From Bacteroidia bacterium (lineage in GTDB: Bacteria > Bacteroidota > Bacteroidia > AKYH767-A > OLB10): a stretch of DNA of 64,000 bases. Positions 1 to 9,768 of this stretch are shown in pieces. The notes beneath the pieces are model-generated. The model had not been told where the DNA came from. It saw only the letters and a list, made by a program, of their open reading frames with translations, and did not search any database. The DNA lies in NCBI GenBank assembly GCA_016788065.1, contig JAEUTI010000016.1, forward strand, positions 1 through 64,000, in the 5' to 3' direction. The position numbers and the translations under genes were made by a program. Every line of letters begins with the position of its first letter. Within the stretch, counting starts at the first letter, position 1.

Positions 1-228
1 ATCAATATTTTAAATGAATTAATGCAGAAAATTAAGATTAAAATTAGAAAAAATAATTGACATTTAATAAACCATTAATAAAAAACGGACTTCGAGGTGC
101 TGATATCAGGAATAAAAAATCCGCTTTAAATTCCGGAATAAGAGATTTGAAATTTACCGAAATGCAATAAACCTTACGGATAAATTCAGGTTTAAGCTAA
201 CAACCGGAGTAGCAGTCTTCGCAACTGA

Positions 229-2526
229 TTAATATTTTACAAACCTTTTAACGGCATCGCCATTACCGGCTTTAATAAAATATATTCCTGAAGCAAGGCC
301 GGAGACATCAATCAATTTTATCATTGGGTTTCCATCCGATTTAATACCCTTTATGGTTTGAATTTTCTGACCATACACATTGAAAATTTCCAATTCATCA
401 ATGCGAGTAAGATTCGAATTGAAATGAATATTCAAAGTTGAGTGAACAGGGTTTGGATATAAATAAAACAATTCATTTTTGGCCTGAACTTCAAAGAAAC
501 CAACAGGTGAAATAATATCAGTTCTTGCAATATTGGTTGGGACAGCGCTGTTAAAATCAAAGAAAATAAATGCCTGACTGGTAATAGAATCACCTAATAC
601 CAAACTGGATTTAGGTTTAATTTTATAACGGATAAAACCATGGCTCAGTGCTTCATTCGTATTACTGTCGGCAAGCAAAATATTCTCAAACAGGAAACGC
701 ATCGATTTCTCTGCAGGTAACCAGGTAATTGTACCAGGATGAGAAGCAGCTACAAATTCAAAAGTATTTAACAGCAGACCGGTTGTATCAATAGGGTTCA
801 TCACTCTAACTGTAAAGGCTGTGTCATTTCCTGTATTTTGAAAGCGAATCAGGTATTCCAGATCAGGTTGGGAAGCCACTTGATAGTCGAGTATAAAGTT
901 CCTGTTAACCATTATATCGTTGGGGTCATAGGAACCGGTTGTTAGTAAATCCCAAGTGGCAAAATTACAGGAGGGATTCACATCTCCTATTATAGGTAAA
1001 ATCATGGCACTCGAAGAAATTGGAGTACCAATGGGCAAACCTAAATCTACCATAACGGCAACGATTATTTGTCCGGATTGAAAGGGATTAAGGTTTCCAA
1101 GATCAATGACAACAGAATCGGTAGTTACGGATGTTGCAGCAGGTACTGAATAATCAAAAGCTAGATTGGTATCAGGATAAAAAACTACTGTTCCATTGAT
1201 TACAGTATTTCCGGCATTCGTGTAATTAATTATGTAGGAGGCACTCATACCGGAACGGAAATTTCCGGTTGGAGAAATGGTAAGACATAAATCATCAAAC
1301 ACACCAACGGGTTGAATAGCGAAATCATTCAAAGAATCTATTTCTAAAGAAGTTGCAAAAGTCACAGTATGAGATGAAGGTACAGCAGAAAAATTATCCA
1401 ATGAATCCATGAACATCACATCAAAGTTACCTGTACTGCAAACAGCCAGAGAATAAAATCCATTTTGATTGGTAAAGGCAATATTGCCGGTGTTGCTCTC
1501 AATAACTTTTCTATTGGTAAGCGATGGTTCCAGGGAATCATGAATGTTATTACTGTTAAAATCTACAAATGCTTTGCCCTGAACCAGGTTGCAGTTGCTG
1601 GCAGGTTCATACTCCCAAAAATCATCTTTAAATGCTGGCGATGTGATAGGATCATAAGAACCACCACCAATGTAACCTTTATTATTAAGCGTGAAATAAC
1701 TTGTGTTGTAACGTGCACTTCCACCAAAATCGGCAACCTGACTCCAGGAATCTGTCTGATTATTATATTTATAAAAATCTGTCAGATATGCGCCATCAAA
1801 TCCAAGTCCTACATAGGCTTCATTGTTGATCACAAAAGATGGGCATCCTCTTCTGGCAGTGCCAGGGAAAGGCGCTTTAGCTGTCCATGTATTCAATGCC
1901 GGATTGAATTCCCACATGTCGTTGAAATGGACAGGCTGGCTAAAACCATTACACACATATCCCAAACTATCAATTGCAAAAGCTGTAGTCGCTTGCCTGT
2001 TACCACCCGGGAAATCAGCCATCTGAACCCAGCTATCTGTGGCAGGTGTATATTGCCAGCAATCATTAAAAAGTGCCCCATTCCATCCTCCTACTACATA
2101 ACCAGAATTTCCAATAGTAAACCAGGAACTGGAATACCGTGCACCACCCGGGAAGGTAGCTTTTTGGATCCAGATGTTTGTTAATGGATCATATTCATAA
2201 AATTGATTTTTATATTGCAAATCATATCCTAAACCAACATATGCTTTATCGTTGATTACAAATGAAGCCTGAGATCCCATATTTCCTGCGGGATAACTTG
2301 CCTTCTGAACCCACACATTAGTAACAGGATCAAATTCCCAGAAATCACTTTTAAATGAAGTCAATGCGGTTCTTCCACCACCTACATAACCTTTAGCACC
2401 AATGGAAAAGCTAAATGGCATATCACATGCGCCACCACTCAAAATACTGATTTGATTCCAGGTTCCGGTTGCTGCGCTTGTGAAAGTTAATGCCAGCAAG
2501 AACATAAATAAGTATATTTGTTTCAT
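229..2526 (-). CDS. Secreted Kelch-repeat protein with T9SS sorting domain
   Basis: Exported, probably cell-surface protein of 765 aa. I start at the ATG at 2526 because it opens directly into a signal peptide (MKQIYLFMFLLALTFTSA); the frame is open 23 codons further up but those residues are not signal-like. About six Kelch-type blades follow (about residues 20-330, repeated YVGGG/YVGLG and W-x-FxP patterns), then a Cna-B/SdrD-like segment (about 333-430), a DUF7619-like region containing YDPND (about 555-690), and a C-terminal type A sorting domain beginning YPNP and ending GIYFIKAG...KRFVKY. Kelch propellers usually bind proteins or glycans; no catalytic residues are recognisable. Gliding or adhesion roles are possible but not shown. 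It lies 138 bp downstream of asnB and is probably transcribed separately. Confidence 0.85.
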   Translation of the reverse strand: MKQIYLFMFLLALTFTSAATGTWNQISILSGGACDMPFSFSIGAKGYVGGGRTALTSFKSDFWEFDPVTNVWVQKASYPAGNMGSQASFVINDKAYVGLGYDLQYKNQFYEYDPLTNIWIQKATFPGGARYSSSWFTIGNSGYVVGGWNGALFNDCWQYTPATDSWVQMADFPGGNRQATTAFAIDSLGYVCNGFSQPVHFNDMWEFNPALNTWTAKAPFPGTARRGCPSFVINNEAYVGLGFDGAYLTDFYKYNNQTDSWSQVADFGGSARYNTSYFTLNNKGYIGGGSYDPITSPAFKDDFWEYEPASNCNLVQGKAFVDFNSNNIHDSLEPSLTNRKVIESNTGNIAFTNQNGFYSLAVCSTGNFDVMFMDSLDNFSAVPSSHTVTFATSLEIDSLNDFAIQPVGVFDDLCLTISPTGNFRSGMSASYIINYTNAGNTVINGTVVFYPDTNLAFDYSVPAATSVTTDSVVIDLGNLNPFQSGQIIVAVMVDLGLPIGTPISSSAMILPIIGDVNPSCNFATWDLLTTGSYDPNDIMVNRNFILDYQVASQPDLEYLIRFQNTGNDTAFTVRVMNPIDTTGLLLNTFEFVAASHPGTITWLPAEKSMRFLFENILLADSNTNEALSHGFIRYKIKPKSSLVLGDSITSQAFIFFDFNSAVPTNIARTDIISPVGFFEVQAKNELFYLYPNPVHSTLNIHFNSNLTRIDELEIFNVYGQKIQTIKGIKSDGNPMIKLIDVSGLASGIYFIKAGNGDAVKRFVKY

Positions 2527-2621
2527 AATCAGTGATTTAAATAAAGCTATGTAATAATTTAAGATTAAAAGTATGAAAATATATTTATAACACAAAACTT
2601 TAAAAGAAAATGAATTTAGGA

Positions 2622-2652
2622 AAACTGCTTTCAGTTAAAAAAACTGCAGTTT
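2622..2652 (-). terminator. Weak terminator-like hairpins after asnB
   Basis: Read on the minus strand, the stretch contains a self-complementary AAACTGCAGTTT followed by a T-run, then a second small stem AACTG/CAGTT with a four-base loop. Either could end the asnB transcript before the Kelch gene. The stems are short and AT-rich, so this is a weak call. Confidence 0.3.
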
Positions 2653-2664
2653 AAGTTATGGATT

Positions 2665-4497
2665 TTATGATTTATTCAACCAATTTAAAAGAGAAGAAAG
2701 TCGCCAAACCAATGAAGCTTTAGAATTATCCCCTTGATTATAATCATTCAAAATCTGATTGGCTTTACTTGAATTTATAAACTCCGGCCAATTTCTATTA
2801 ACTTCAATCAAATGTTTCAAGGGGCCCCGAAGCCATTTACTTTCACCGGGTGTTACAAACCCCTTTTTATCTTTTCGGGCATAAATAGCTTCCGGAAGAA
2901 TTGGCTTTAGAGCTTCACGAAGAATATACTTGGTATCTTGTTGTTTAATCTTGTCATCATCAGCCAATGTAAAGGCAAATTCAACTAATCTGTGATCTAA
3001 AAAAGGTACCCTGGACTCAACTGAAAAAGCCATCGAATTCCTGTCTTCATACTGAAGCAAAGAAGGCAGGCTGGTTGTGAAAAGTAAATGATACAGGAAA
3101 TTATCGAGTTTAGAGCCGGGAATATTATCAAGTTGAAATGCAGGGTCGTTTATGTCTTCATTAACCAAAAAAGGATAATACTTTCTAAATTCAAAATCAT
3201 ATAAAAATTGTTCCGGCTTTAGCGTAGAAAGTAACGATTTACCAAAATGCGAGATAGTTTTACTTCCTGAATTACCGATTCGCTTGTTAACTGCTAATGT
3301 TTCAGAAAACGCATTAGCGAACTTTGCTTTTTGAAGCATCCCTCCTATTAATCGGTAAAAAGAGTGCATATAACCGGCCAGGTATTCATCTGAACCCTGT
3401 CCATCCAAAACAACTTTGATTCCCGATTCTGAAATTAATTTCATCAAAAAGTACTGAGAAATAAATGATGATCCTGATGAAGGAGCATCCAGATGGTAAG
3501 CAGCCTTATCAAAATGATTTCTTACATCATCATCGGTTGGAGAAAAATAAACCGGATCAACATGCGGGTATTTCTTAAGAACTTCATTAATAAAAGGTCT
3601 TTCATCTACATCACCTTTCCCTTCATAATAGATACTGAAACTCTTGTATGGTAAACCATCAGAAATTTTCTGAACCATAGCAACAATAGCACTGCTATCT
3701 AGTCCGCCACTCAAACAACTACCTACTGTTACATCACTTCTTAAATGTATTTTTATACTATCCGCAAACAACTCATAAAACCTTGTTTTCTTTTCATCAA
3801 AACTTAAGTCAGCATACTTTCCGGTTTGAGGCTTCCAGTATTGCTCAACTTTAACATTTCCATCAGAATAAATAAGATTGCATGCAGCAGGAAGTGCTTT
3901 TACAAGTTTAAAATACGTTTCATCATGATAACCTAACCATCCCATTTGCAATCCACGGGCAACCTGAATTATATTCAGATCATTTTTAAAAAGTGGTGAT
4001 GCTTTGAGTGTTTTTATTTCACTGGCAAAATAAAATGTATTCCCAGTATGAATATAATAAAATGGTTTAATACCAAAACGATCGCGACTGACAAAAAGTT
4101 CCCTGGTAGTTTTATTATAGATTACAAAAGCCCACATTCCAACAAAATGATTCACACATGCGCTACCCCATTCTTCAAAAGCATGCAATATTACTTCAGA
4201 ATCGGAATGCGTATGAAACTGATGACCTTTTTGCAGGAGCTGTTGTTTTATCTCAACATAATTATAAATTTCACCATTATAAACCATAGTGAAATTCTCA
4301 TAATGCATTGGTTGATTGGCGGCTTCTGACAGGTCAATAATGCTTAGCCTGTTATGTCCAAGAAATATATGATCATCGTTCCAAATTCCGGTATCATCGG
4401 GGCCACGATGGTGCTGAATATGCAACATCTTTCCCAGCAGCTCCTTTTTTGCTGAAGCTGTTAAATCCGGTTCAATGAAGCCTGTTATTCCACACAT
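2665..4497 (-). CDS. asnB: Asparagine synthase (glutamine-hydrolysing)
   Basis: ATP-dependent amidotransferase that makes asparagine from aspartate using glutamine; homologues in polysaccharide clusters can amidate sugar acids instead. The 610-aa length is typical of AsnB. The N-terminal class-II glutamine amidotransferase domain has the nucleophile Cys2 (MCGITGF), HRGPDDTG at about 30-37 and VYNGEIYNY at about 72. The synthetase half carries the ATP-pyrophosphatase loop SGGLDS at 263-268 and a VESRVPFLDHRL motif. It is 26 bp downstream of wecB and last in a run of minus-strand glycan genes, so a role in surface-glycan modification is as plausible as free asparagine synthesis; the sequence does not decide. 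Confidence 0.9.
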   Translation of the reverse strand: MCGITGFIEPDLTASAKKELLGKMLHIQHHRGPDDTGIWNDDHIFLGHNRLSIIDLSEAANQPMHYENFTMVYNGEIYNYVEIKQQLLQKGHQFHTHSDSEVILHAFEEWGSACVNHFVGMWAFVIYNKTTRELFVSRDRFGIKPFYYIHTGNTFYFASEIKTLKASPLFKNDLNIIQVARGLQMGWLGYHDETYFKLVKALPAACNLIYSDGNVKVEQYWKPQTGKYADLSFDEKKTRFYELFADSIKIHLRSDVTVGSCLSGGLDSSAIVAMVQKISDGLPYKSFSIYYEGKGDVDERPFINEVLKKYPHVDPVYFSPTDDDVRNHFDKAAYHLDAPSSGSSFISQYFLMKLISESGIKVVLDGQGSDEYLAGYMHSFYRLIGGMLQKAKFANAFSETLAVNKRIGNSGSKTISHFGKSLLSTLKPEQFLYDFEFRKYYPFLVNEDINDPAFQLDNIPGSKLDNFLYHLLFTTSLPSLLQYEDRNSMAFSVESRVPFLDHRLVEFAFTLADDDKIKQQDTKYILREALKPILPEAIYARKDKKGFVTPGESKWLRGPLKHLIEVNRNWPEFINSSKANQILNDYNQGDNSKASLVWRLSSLLNWLNKS

Positions 4498-4523
4498 ATT
4501 TGATATTTTCTTGCAGGATATAT

Positions 4524-5675
4524 TTACAACGGCGACAAGTATTCAAGTATTTTACTTACCGTAAATTCAGCAGCTTTGCCATCTCCAAAAACAGGCTTAA
4601 AATCGAGCTTTGTTTCCGGTTTTTTAAAGTAATAGTAAGCACTTTCAATAGCATTACAATCGGCATCGGCCAATTCAGCGCAACCATTTTGGACTAACTC
4701 TACCCAGGGAGTTTCACTTTGAAGGATGATACAAGGTTTTTCGAAGTAGTAAGCTTCTTTTTGCACGCCACCGGAATCAGTAATTACCATGTCACAATTC
4801 GCTTCCAAAGCAATCATGTCAAGGTATGAAGCAGGTGGAATAATCTTAATATTTTCAACTTCTGTCAGACGATCGCGAAGGCCGGGAACCGTGTCCAGCA
4901 TTTTTTGGGTTCTTGGATGCAGGGGAATTACAAATTTAGCTCCGGCTGCATGAACAAGAGCATCCAGGCTTTTAAAAATATTAAACAACCGGTTCGGGTC
5001 ATCGGTGTTATTATTTCGATGAATAGTAACCAGTGAATACCCATTAGTTTTCAAATTATGTAAATCAAGAATGTTAGATTCTTTCAGTGCTACATCCTTA
5101 AAGTGTAAACTGTTATCATACATAATATCCCCACATGGAATAACTTTCGGATTATCGACATGGTATGGTGCCATATTATCCTTTCTAAAACCTTCATTAT
5201 ACAAATTGGCTGCACCTGTCAATGTTGGCGTAAACAGGAGTGTACTTACATGATCACACATAATCCTGTTTATTTCTTCAGGGACGTGTTTGGTAAATGA
5301 TCGCATGCCTGCCTCAATATGAACGATAGGTATCAATAGTTTTGAAGCTGCAACAGCTCCTGCCAGTGTCGAATTAGTGTCCCCATATAAAATTATGCAA
5401 TCTGGTTTTTCATTAATCAGAATTTCTTCAATTCCTGAAATCATGCGGGCAGTTTGCACTCCATGATTTCCTGATCCAACTTTAAGGTTGTAATTTTCAT
5501 GAGGTATGTATAACTGCGAGAAAAACACTTCCGACATTTCAGGGTCATAATGTTGACCGGTATGGACAATTATCTCGGTTACCTTATCACTGAATTTCGA
5601 TCTAATAGCCCGGCTAATAGCAGCAGCTTTTATAAACTGCGGTCGGGCACCTATTACTGTTACAATTTTAAGCAT
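4524..5675 (-). CDS. wecB: UDP-N-acetylglucosamine 2-epimerase (non-hydrolysing)
   Basis: Cytoplasmic enzyme interconverting UDP-GlcNAc and UDP-ManNAc for surface polysaccharide synthesis. The 383-aa GT-B-fold protein shows the family motifs GARPQFIK (9-16), HTGQHYD (38-44), GDTNST (98-103), HIEAGMRS (119-126), PEEINR (132-137) and TDSGGVQKEA in the C-terminal domain. Its ATG overlaps the end of the upstream glycosyltransferase by 8 bp, implying translational coupling. The non-hydrolysing rather than hydrolysing class is inferred from length and motif order. No UDP-ManNAc dehydrogenase lies in the window, so the final sugar is unknown. Confidence 0.9.
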   Translation of the reverse strand: MLKIVTVIGARPQFIKAAAISRAIRSKFSDKVTEIIVHTGQHYDPEMSEVFFSQLYIPHENYNLKVGSGNHGVQTARMISGIEEILINEKPDCIILYGDTNSTLAGAVAASKLLIPIVHIEAGMRSFTKHVPEEINRIMCDHVSTLLFTPTLTGAANLYNEGFRKDNMAPYHVDNPKVIPCGDIMYDNSLHFKDVALKESNILDLHNLKTNGYSLVTIHRNNNTDDPNRLFNIFKSLDALVHAAGAKFVIPLHPRTQKMLDTVPGLRDRLTEVENIKIIPPASYLDMIALEANCDMVITDSGGVQKEAYYFEKPCIILQSETPWVELVQNGCAELADADCNAIESAYYYFKKPETKLDFKPVFGDGKAAEFTVSKILEYLSPL

Positions 5676-6975
5676 GATAAATAGTATCTAACAAACTACT
5701 CAATTGGCGTGTTAATTCTAATCGGGACCATTTGTCAACCGATTTGTTGTTCCTGTTTAATGTCCCTGACATGTACATGGTATACATTTCAGTCAGGTAA
5801 TTTTTAATTCCATTGACATCTTTGAAATCAAAACAAACTCCTGCTCCACTTTCTTTCAAAATTGTTGCTGCATCACCGTCAACTGGTCCGATCGCCAATA
5901 TTGGTCTGCCGCTGGCCATATATTCAAACAGTTTACCGGTGAGAATTCCCTTTGAATTGGGAGTATCATTCAACACCAGTAAAAGTATGGTTGCATTCAT
6001 TTGTTCAAGTACTACTTTATCATGAGATAAATAATCGACATAATCAGTCACATCTTCAAGATCATGATCTGCAATTGCTTTTTTAACGGAAATATCGACT
6101 TTACCAGTCAACCGAAGCCGGAGATGTTGTTTCAGTTCATCTTTATTATTTCCCAGGCTATTTATTGCTTCCCATAGTGCCAACGGATTTCTTGTTCTCA
6201 CCAGGGTTCCTACATGAGCAATTACAAAATCTTTGGTTGCACTAATTTGTTGGACAGGAAAATCGGTGGTATCAAACCCATTGGTAATAACATGAATTTT
6301 TCTATTAAACTGCGATTCAAATTCCTGTTTCATAGTATTCCCAACTACTATTACTTCATCAGCTTTGGTTACTACATCCTTTTCCATTTGGTGATGCAAT
6401 TTATCAGCAGAAGCTGAAAGCATCAGGTCTTTGTAGTAATCGATATTAGTCCACGGATCACGAAAATCGGCTACCCATTTTATTCCTGTTTGCTGGGTAA
6501 CTTTCAATGCAATCATATGCATACTGTGTGGAGGTCCGGTGGAGACAATCACATCAACAGGATTAGATTTAAGATAATCGAGAAGAAACTTCACAGATGG
6601 TTTAATCCAATAGCGACGAGCATCGGGAATAAACAGATTGCCTCTGATCCAAACAGCAATTTTTTCCGCAAATCCCGGTTTTTTCTTCTCGGTAAGAAAA
6701 CCGGTGTTAATTTTTTCAGATTTTCCGGCACCGACAAATTTTTTATACCATTCATAAGGTTCCCAAATTGGAGTTTTGAGAATAGTAATGTCTTTGGGAA
6801 TATCTTTCAACAATGAATGGTCAATTACCGGCATCTCTCCATTTTCGGGAGTATAAATGATAGGATTCCATCCAAACTGAGGGAGGTATTTAACAAACTT
6901 AAGCCAACGCTGAACACCAGCTCCACCGGCGGGAGGCCAGTAATAGGTAATGATCAGAACTTTTTTGGGGTTCAC
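5668..6975 (-). CDS. Glycosyltransferase family 4-like protein
   Basis: Predicted cytoplasmic GT-B glycosyltransferase of 435 aa, acting in surface-glycan assembly. The N-terminal half has the glycine-rich donor/acceptor loop PPAGGAGVQRW near residue 15, typical of GT4 proteins of Bacteroidota glycan clusters, and STGPPHS near 145. The C-terminal half carries the Rossmann segment VIAHVGTL and the FEYMASGRPILAIG block that contacts the nucleotide sugar. Its start overlaps the stop of the YfhO-like gene by 4 bp (ATGA) and its stop overlaps wecB by 8 bp, so the three form one transcription unit. Donor and acceptor cannot be read from sequence. Confidence 0.85.
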   Translation of the reverse strand: MNPKKVLIITYYWPPAGGAGVQRWLKFVKYLPQFGWNPIIYTPENGEMPVIDHSLLKDIPKDITILKTPIWEPYEWYKKFVGAGKSEKINTGFLTEKKKPGFAEKIAVWIRGNLFIPDARRYWIKPSVKFLLDYLKSNPVDVIVSTGPPHSMHMIALKVTQQTGIKWVADFRDPWTNIDYYKDLMLSASADKLHHQMEKDVVTKADEVIVVGNTMKQEFESQFNRKIHVITNGFDTTDFPVQQISATKDFVIAHVGTLVRTRNPLALWEAINSLGNNKDELKQHLRLRLTGKVDISVKKAIADHDLEDVTDYVDYLSHDKVVLEQMNATILLLVLNDTPNSKGILTGKLFEYMASGRPILAIGPVDGDAATILKESGAGVCFDFKDVNGIKNYLTEMYTMYMSGTLNRNNKSVDKWSRLELTRQLSSLLDTIYHA

Positions 6976-9404
6976 GATGCTGAGCGCTTATCATTAGAAC
7001 CTGAATTGCGTAATTCCATAAATACACCACCGGCAAAAACCAGCAATAATATAATGGATCCTGCAAGGGCAATTTTTTCTCCGTTATAATAAGTCTTGGG
7101 TTCAAATTTAAATTCAAGTGTATGATTTCCCGCCGGAATTTTCATCGCCCTTAGAACATAATTAGCACGTAAATGTGGAACTGGCTTACCATCAAGATAA
7201 GCGTTCCAACCTTTATCATAATAAATTTCTGAAAACACTGCCAGTTGATCGCTTTGCAATTTAGTGGTGTAAGTAAGATGATTTGCCTTATAGGAAGTCA
7301 GTTTAATGTTTGCTGTAGAATCAAACTGCGGAGTAAATCCTGCGACCTGGTCCTTAAATCTTACATCAATAATTGCTGTTTGGGAAGGAACGAAATCAGT
7401 TAGCGCGGTAATTTCAGAATCGGCATTTGCTACCAGTTTATATTCTTTAACAAACCATGCTGCACCTAATGCACCGGGATTCCTTTGAGGCATTGGGCGA
7501 TTAGTTTCGCGATCAGGAACAATAAAATAACGGGTATTCAGCATGTCGAGGACAGCCATATTATTTCTGCTTATCTGATATTCTATGAGCTCCTGATATC
7601 TTTTCAATTTTGCTCCGTGGTAACCACCAATAGAGTTATGAAAATAGGAAGTACCGGCATCATTGAACGTACTAACCGACATATTCATCACTCTGAAACC
7701 CGGTTCTTTGTCCTGCATTATTGCAAGATCAGCATCTGTGGGTTGGAAAGGTTGTTTCGCTTTAGAAGCTGAAACAAAATTATCTGAATCCAAATAGCGT
7801 TTGTCAACTGCCCAAAGATCAACCAAAATAAATCCTGCAAGCAACCAAACTGCCAAATGCTGTTTCATAGTTCCTTTCACAGTAAAATATAGCACTCCAA
7901 ATGCTGCTGCAATAAAGAATAAAGATCTGAAAGCATCCATGCGTAAGGCAGACTGTCTGTCTTTCATAAGAGCTTCCAGAAGCCATGGATAATCTTTATA
8001 ATTTGCGTCACCGGTTGAACTGAAATCGCCGGCAAGCGAAGGCACAATAAAATAAATTAAACAAATCCCTCCTGTGATATAAAATGAGTAAAGCAAAGCT
8101 TTGTTCTTCTCAGCCGGAAGAATTTTACCATCAAACAATTTCTTTAGCGCCAGAATGCCAAGTAAAGGAACGGTAAATGCGAGCATAGAAAGAATGATAG
8201 TCACAGCACGAAACTTATTGTATCCCGGAAAATGATGGAAGAAAAATTCATTGAAGCCCATGAAATTTTTTCCCCATGAAAGCATGATAAATAAAATTGT
8301 GGTTATAAGAAGCCACCATTTATACTCACCTTTTACCAGAAACAATCCAACTACAAAAAGAAAAACCATAATTGCACCCAGATAAGTTGGACCGGCGGTA
8401 ACCGACTGTTCTCCCCAATACATAGGAGCATTTTGAGTGAACCGTTTGGCATTAGCAGCATTCCCATTATCAGCCAATGCCTGATATGTAGCAGAATTAG
8501 GGCCAAGTTCTGAAGTGCTGGAACCACCATAGAAATCCGGTATTAACAGCGTCATCGTTTCGTAGATTCCATAGCTCCAGCTGAAAGCATAGTCCATATC
8601 AAGTCCTGTGCTGACACTTTTTTCAGTAAGTTCAGATGGTCCGCGGGTAGTATCTTTCCCATATTCATAAGTAAGCATCAAGCCAGTTATGTTAGGCAGA
8701 ATTGCCAGGACTGCAGCAATCATCAATACAGCTGCGGTCTTAGCAAAATCGGGCAGCATTTTTTCTTTTATTGCTAATACCAATTTAACCAGCATCCATA
8801 ATCCGATTGCAATTGCCAGATAATAGGTTATTTGTAAATGGTTCGCATAAATTTGTAAGGCCAGTGCCATAGCAGTAATTGCACCACCCAGCAGGTATTT
8901 CTTGTTAAATGCAAAAACAATTCCGGCGATGACCAGCGGAACCAAAGCAATTGCATGTACTTTGGAATTATGACCGGCCATTACAATGATCAGATTATAA
9001 GATGAAAATGCAAAAGCCAGGGCTCCAGCAAAAGCCATTTTAAAATCAATTTTCATTGATAAAAGCAGCAGATAAAACCCAATCAACGCAACAAAAATGT
9101 ATGCAACTGGAACCGGTAATCCTAAAAATAACACATCATTCACATACTTGATCAAATTGGCTGGATAGAGAACCGAAATCTGATATGCTGGCATTCCGCC
9201 GAACATGGAGCGAGTCCATAGAGGTTCTTCATTGTATTTCTCCCGAAAATCAACGATCTCCTTCGACATACCTTCCCATTGTGCGATATCGTGCTGTTCA
9301 ATTACTTTACCTTCCAGAACCGGAAAAAAGTAAGCAAGAGAAATGGCAACGAATGCAAGCACCACAAGTAAGTGTGGCAATAATTTCTTGAAATCAATAT
9401 TCAT
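6972..9404 (-). CDS. YfhO-family polytopic membrane protein
   Basis: An 810-aa inner-membrane protein with an N-terminal hydrophobic helix, about a dozen further transmembrane segments up to roughly residue 560, and a soluble C-terminal domain followed by one last helix before the tail. The order matches the YfhO family, GT-C-like membrane glycosyltransferases; in Gram-positive bacteria YfhO homologues glycosylate lipoteichoic acid. An early acidic motif (EQHDIAQW near 36-43) lies where GT-C enzymes place catalytic acidic residues. It is the first gene of the coupled set YfhO-GT4-wecB. The lipid-linked sugar and the target polymer are unknown. Confidence 0.8.
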   Translation of the reverse strand: MNIDFKKLLPHLLVVLAFVAISLAYFFPVLEGKVIEQHDIAQWEGMSKEIVDFREKYNEEPLWTRSMFGGMPAYQISVLYPANLIKYVNDVLFLGLPVPVAYIFVALIGFYLLLLSMKIDFKMAFAGALAFAFSSYNLIIVMAGHNSKVHAIALVPLVIAGIVFAFNKKYLLGGAITAMALALQIYANHLQITYYLAIAIGLWMLVKLVLAIKEKMLPDFAKTAAVLMIAAVLAILPNITGLMLTYEYGKDTTRGPSELTEKSVSTGLDMDYAFSWSYGIYETMTLLIPDFYGGSSTSELGPNSATYQALADNGNAANAKRFTQNAPMYWGEQSVTAGPTYLGAIMVFLFVVGLFLVKGEYKWWLLITTILFIMLSWGKNFMGFNEFFFHHFPGYNKFRAVTIILSMLAFTVPLLGILALKKLFDGKILPAEKNKALLYSFYITGGICLIYFIVPSLAGDFSSTGDANYKDYPWLLEALMKDRQSALRMDAFRSLFFIAAAFGVLYFTVKGTMKQHLAVWLLAGFILVDLWAVDKRYLDSDNFVSASKAKQPFQPTDADLAIMQDKEPGFRVMNMSVSTFNDAGTSYFHNSIGGYHGAKLKRYQELIEYQISRNNMAVLDMLNTRYFIVPDRETNRPMPQRNPGALGAAWFVKEYKLVANADSEITALTDFVPSQTAIIDVRFKDQVAGFTPQFDSTANIKLTSYKANHLTYTTKLQSDQLAVFSEIYYDKGWNAYLDGKPVPHLRANYVLRAMKIPAGNHTLEFKFEPKTYYNGEKIALAGSIILLLVFAGGVFMELRNSGSNDKRSAS

Positions 9405-9495
9405 ACTTTACCGGTTTAGGTGGATACTACAGGATTGAAAATTACAGAAAATATTACAATTTCAGGATTGAAATCCATTCAAAGCAATGCAGGAA

Positions 9496-9741
9496 CTATT
9501 TAACCTCTTCATAATCAACATATTCGCCAGCACTCCCCGAATTACCGGAGTTAGGTTTTGAGCTTTGTTGAACTGAAATATGGCCTTCTGGTACTTCTTG
9601 TTGCGACTGCCCCGGATAACGTTTTTTCATTTCATTTTCCATTTTCTGATTCAGGTTATTGAAAGTGGAAACAACAAATAATCTTGCGAACATCCTTAGC
9701 GCAAAAAAAATCAGAACAAGAACAATCAGAAATTTAAGCAT
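9496..9741 (-). CDS. DUF4834 small membrane-anchored protein
   Basis: An 81-aa protein with a single N-terminal hydrophobic helix (about residues 2-24), a basic amphipathic stretch, a Ser/Asn/Gly-rich linker and the C-terminal signature GEYVDYEEVK, which is the hallmark of the Bacteroidota DUF4834 family. Function is unknown. It lies 27 bp after carB and 91 bp before the YfhO-like gene, so it is probably cotranscribed with them. The conserved acidic tyrosine tail suggests a protein-binding motif facing the cytoplasm, which is an inference. Confidence 0.75.
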   Translation of the reverse strand: MLKFLIVLVLIFFALRMFARLFVVSTFNNLNQKMENEMKKRYPGQSQQEVPEGHISVQQSSKPNSGNSGSAGEYVDYEEVK

Positions 9742-9768
9742 GACCGATAGTTAAAATTATATAAACTA

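Noticed and set aside
1465-2184. 239-codon plus-strand frame
   Set aside because: It lies antisense to the Kelch repeats, has no family-like motifs and mirrors the codon pattern of the real gene.
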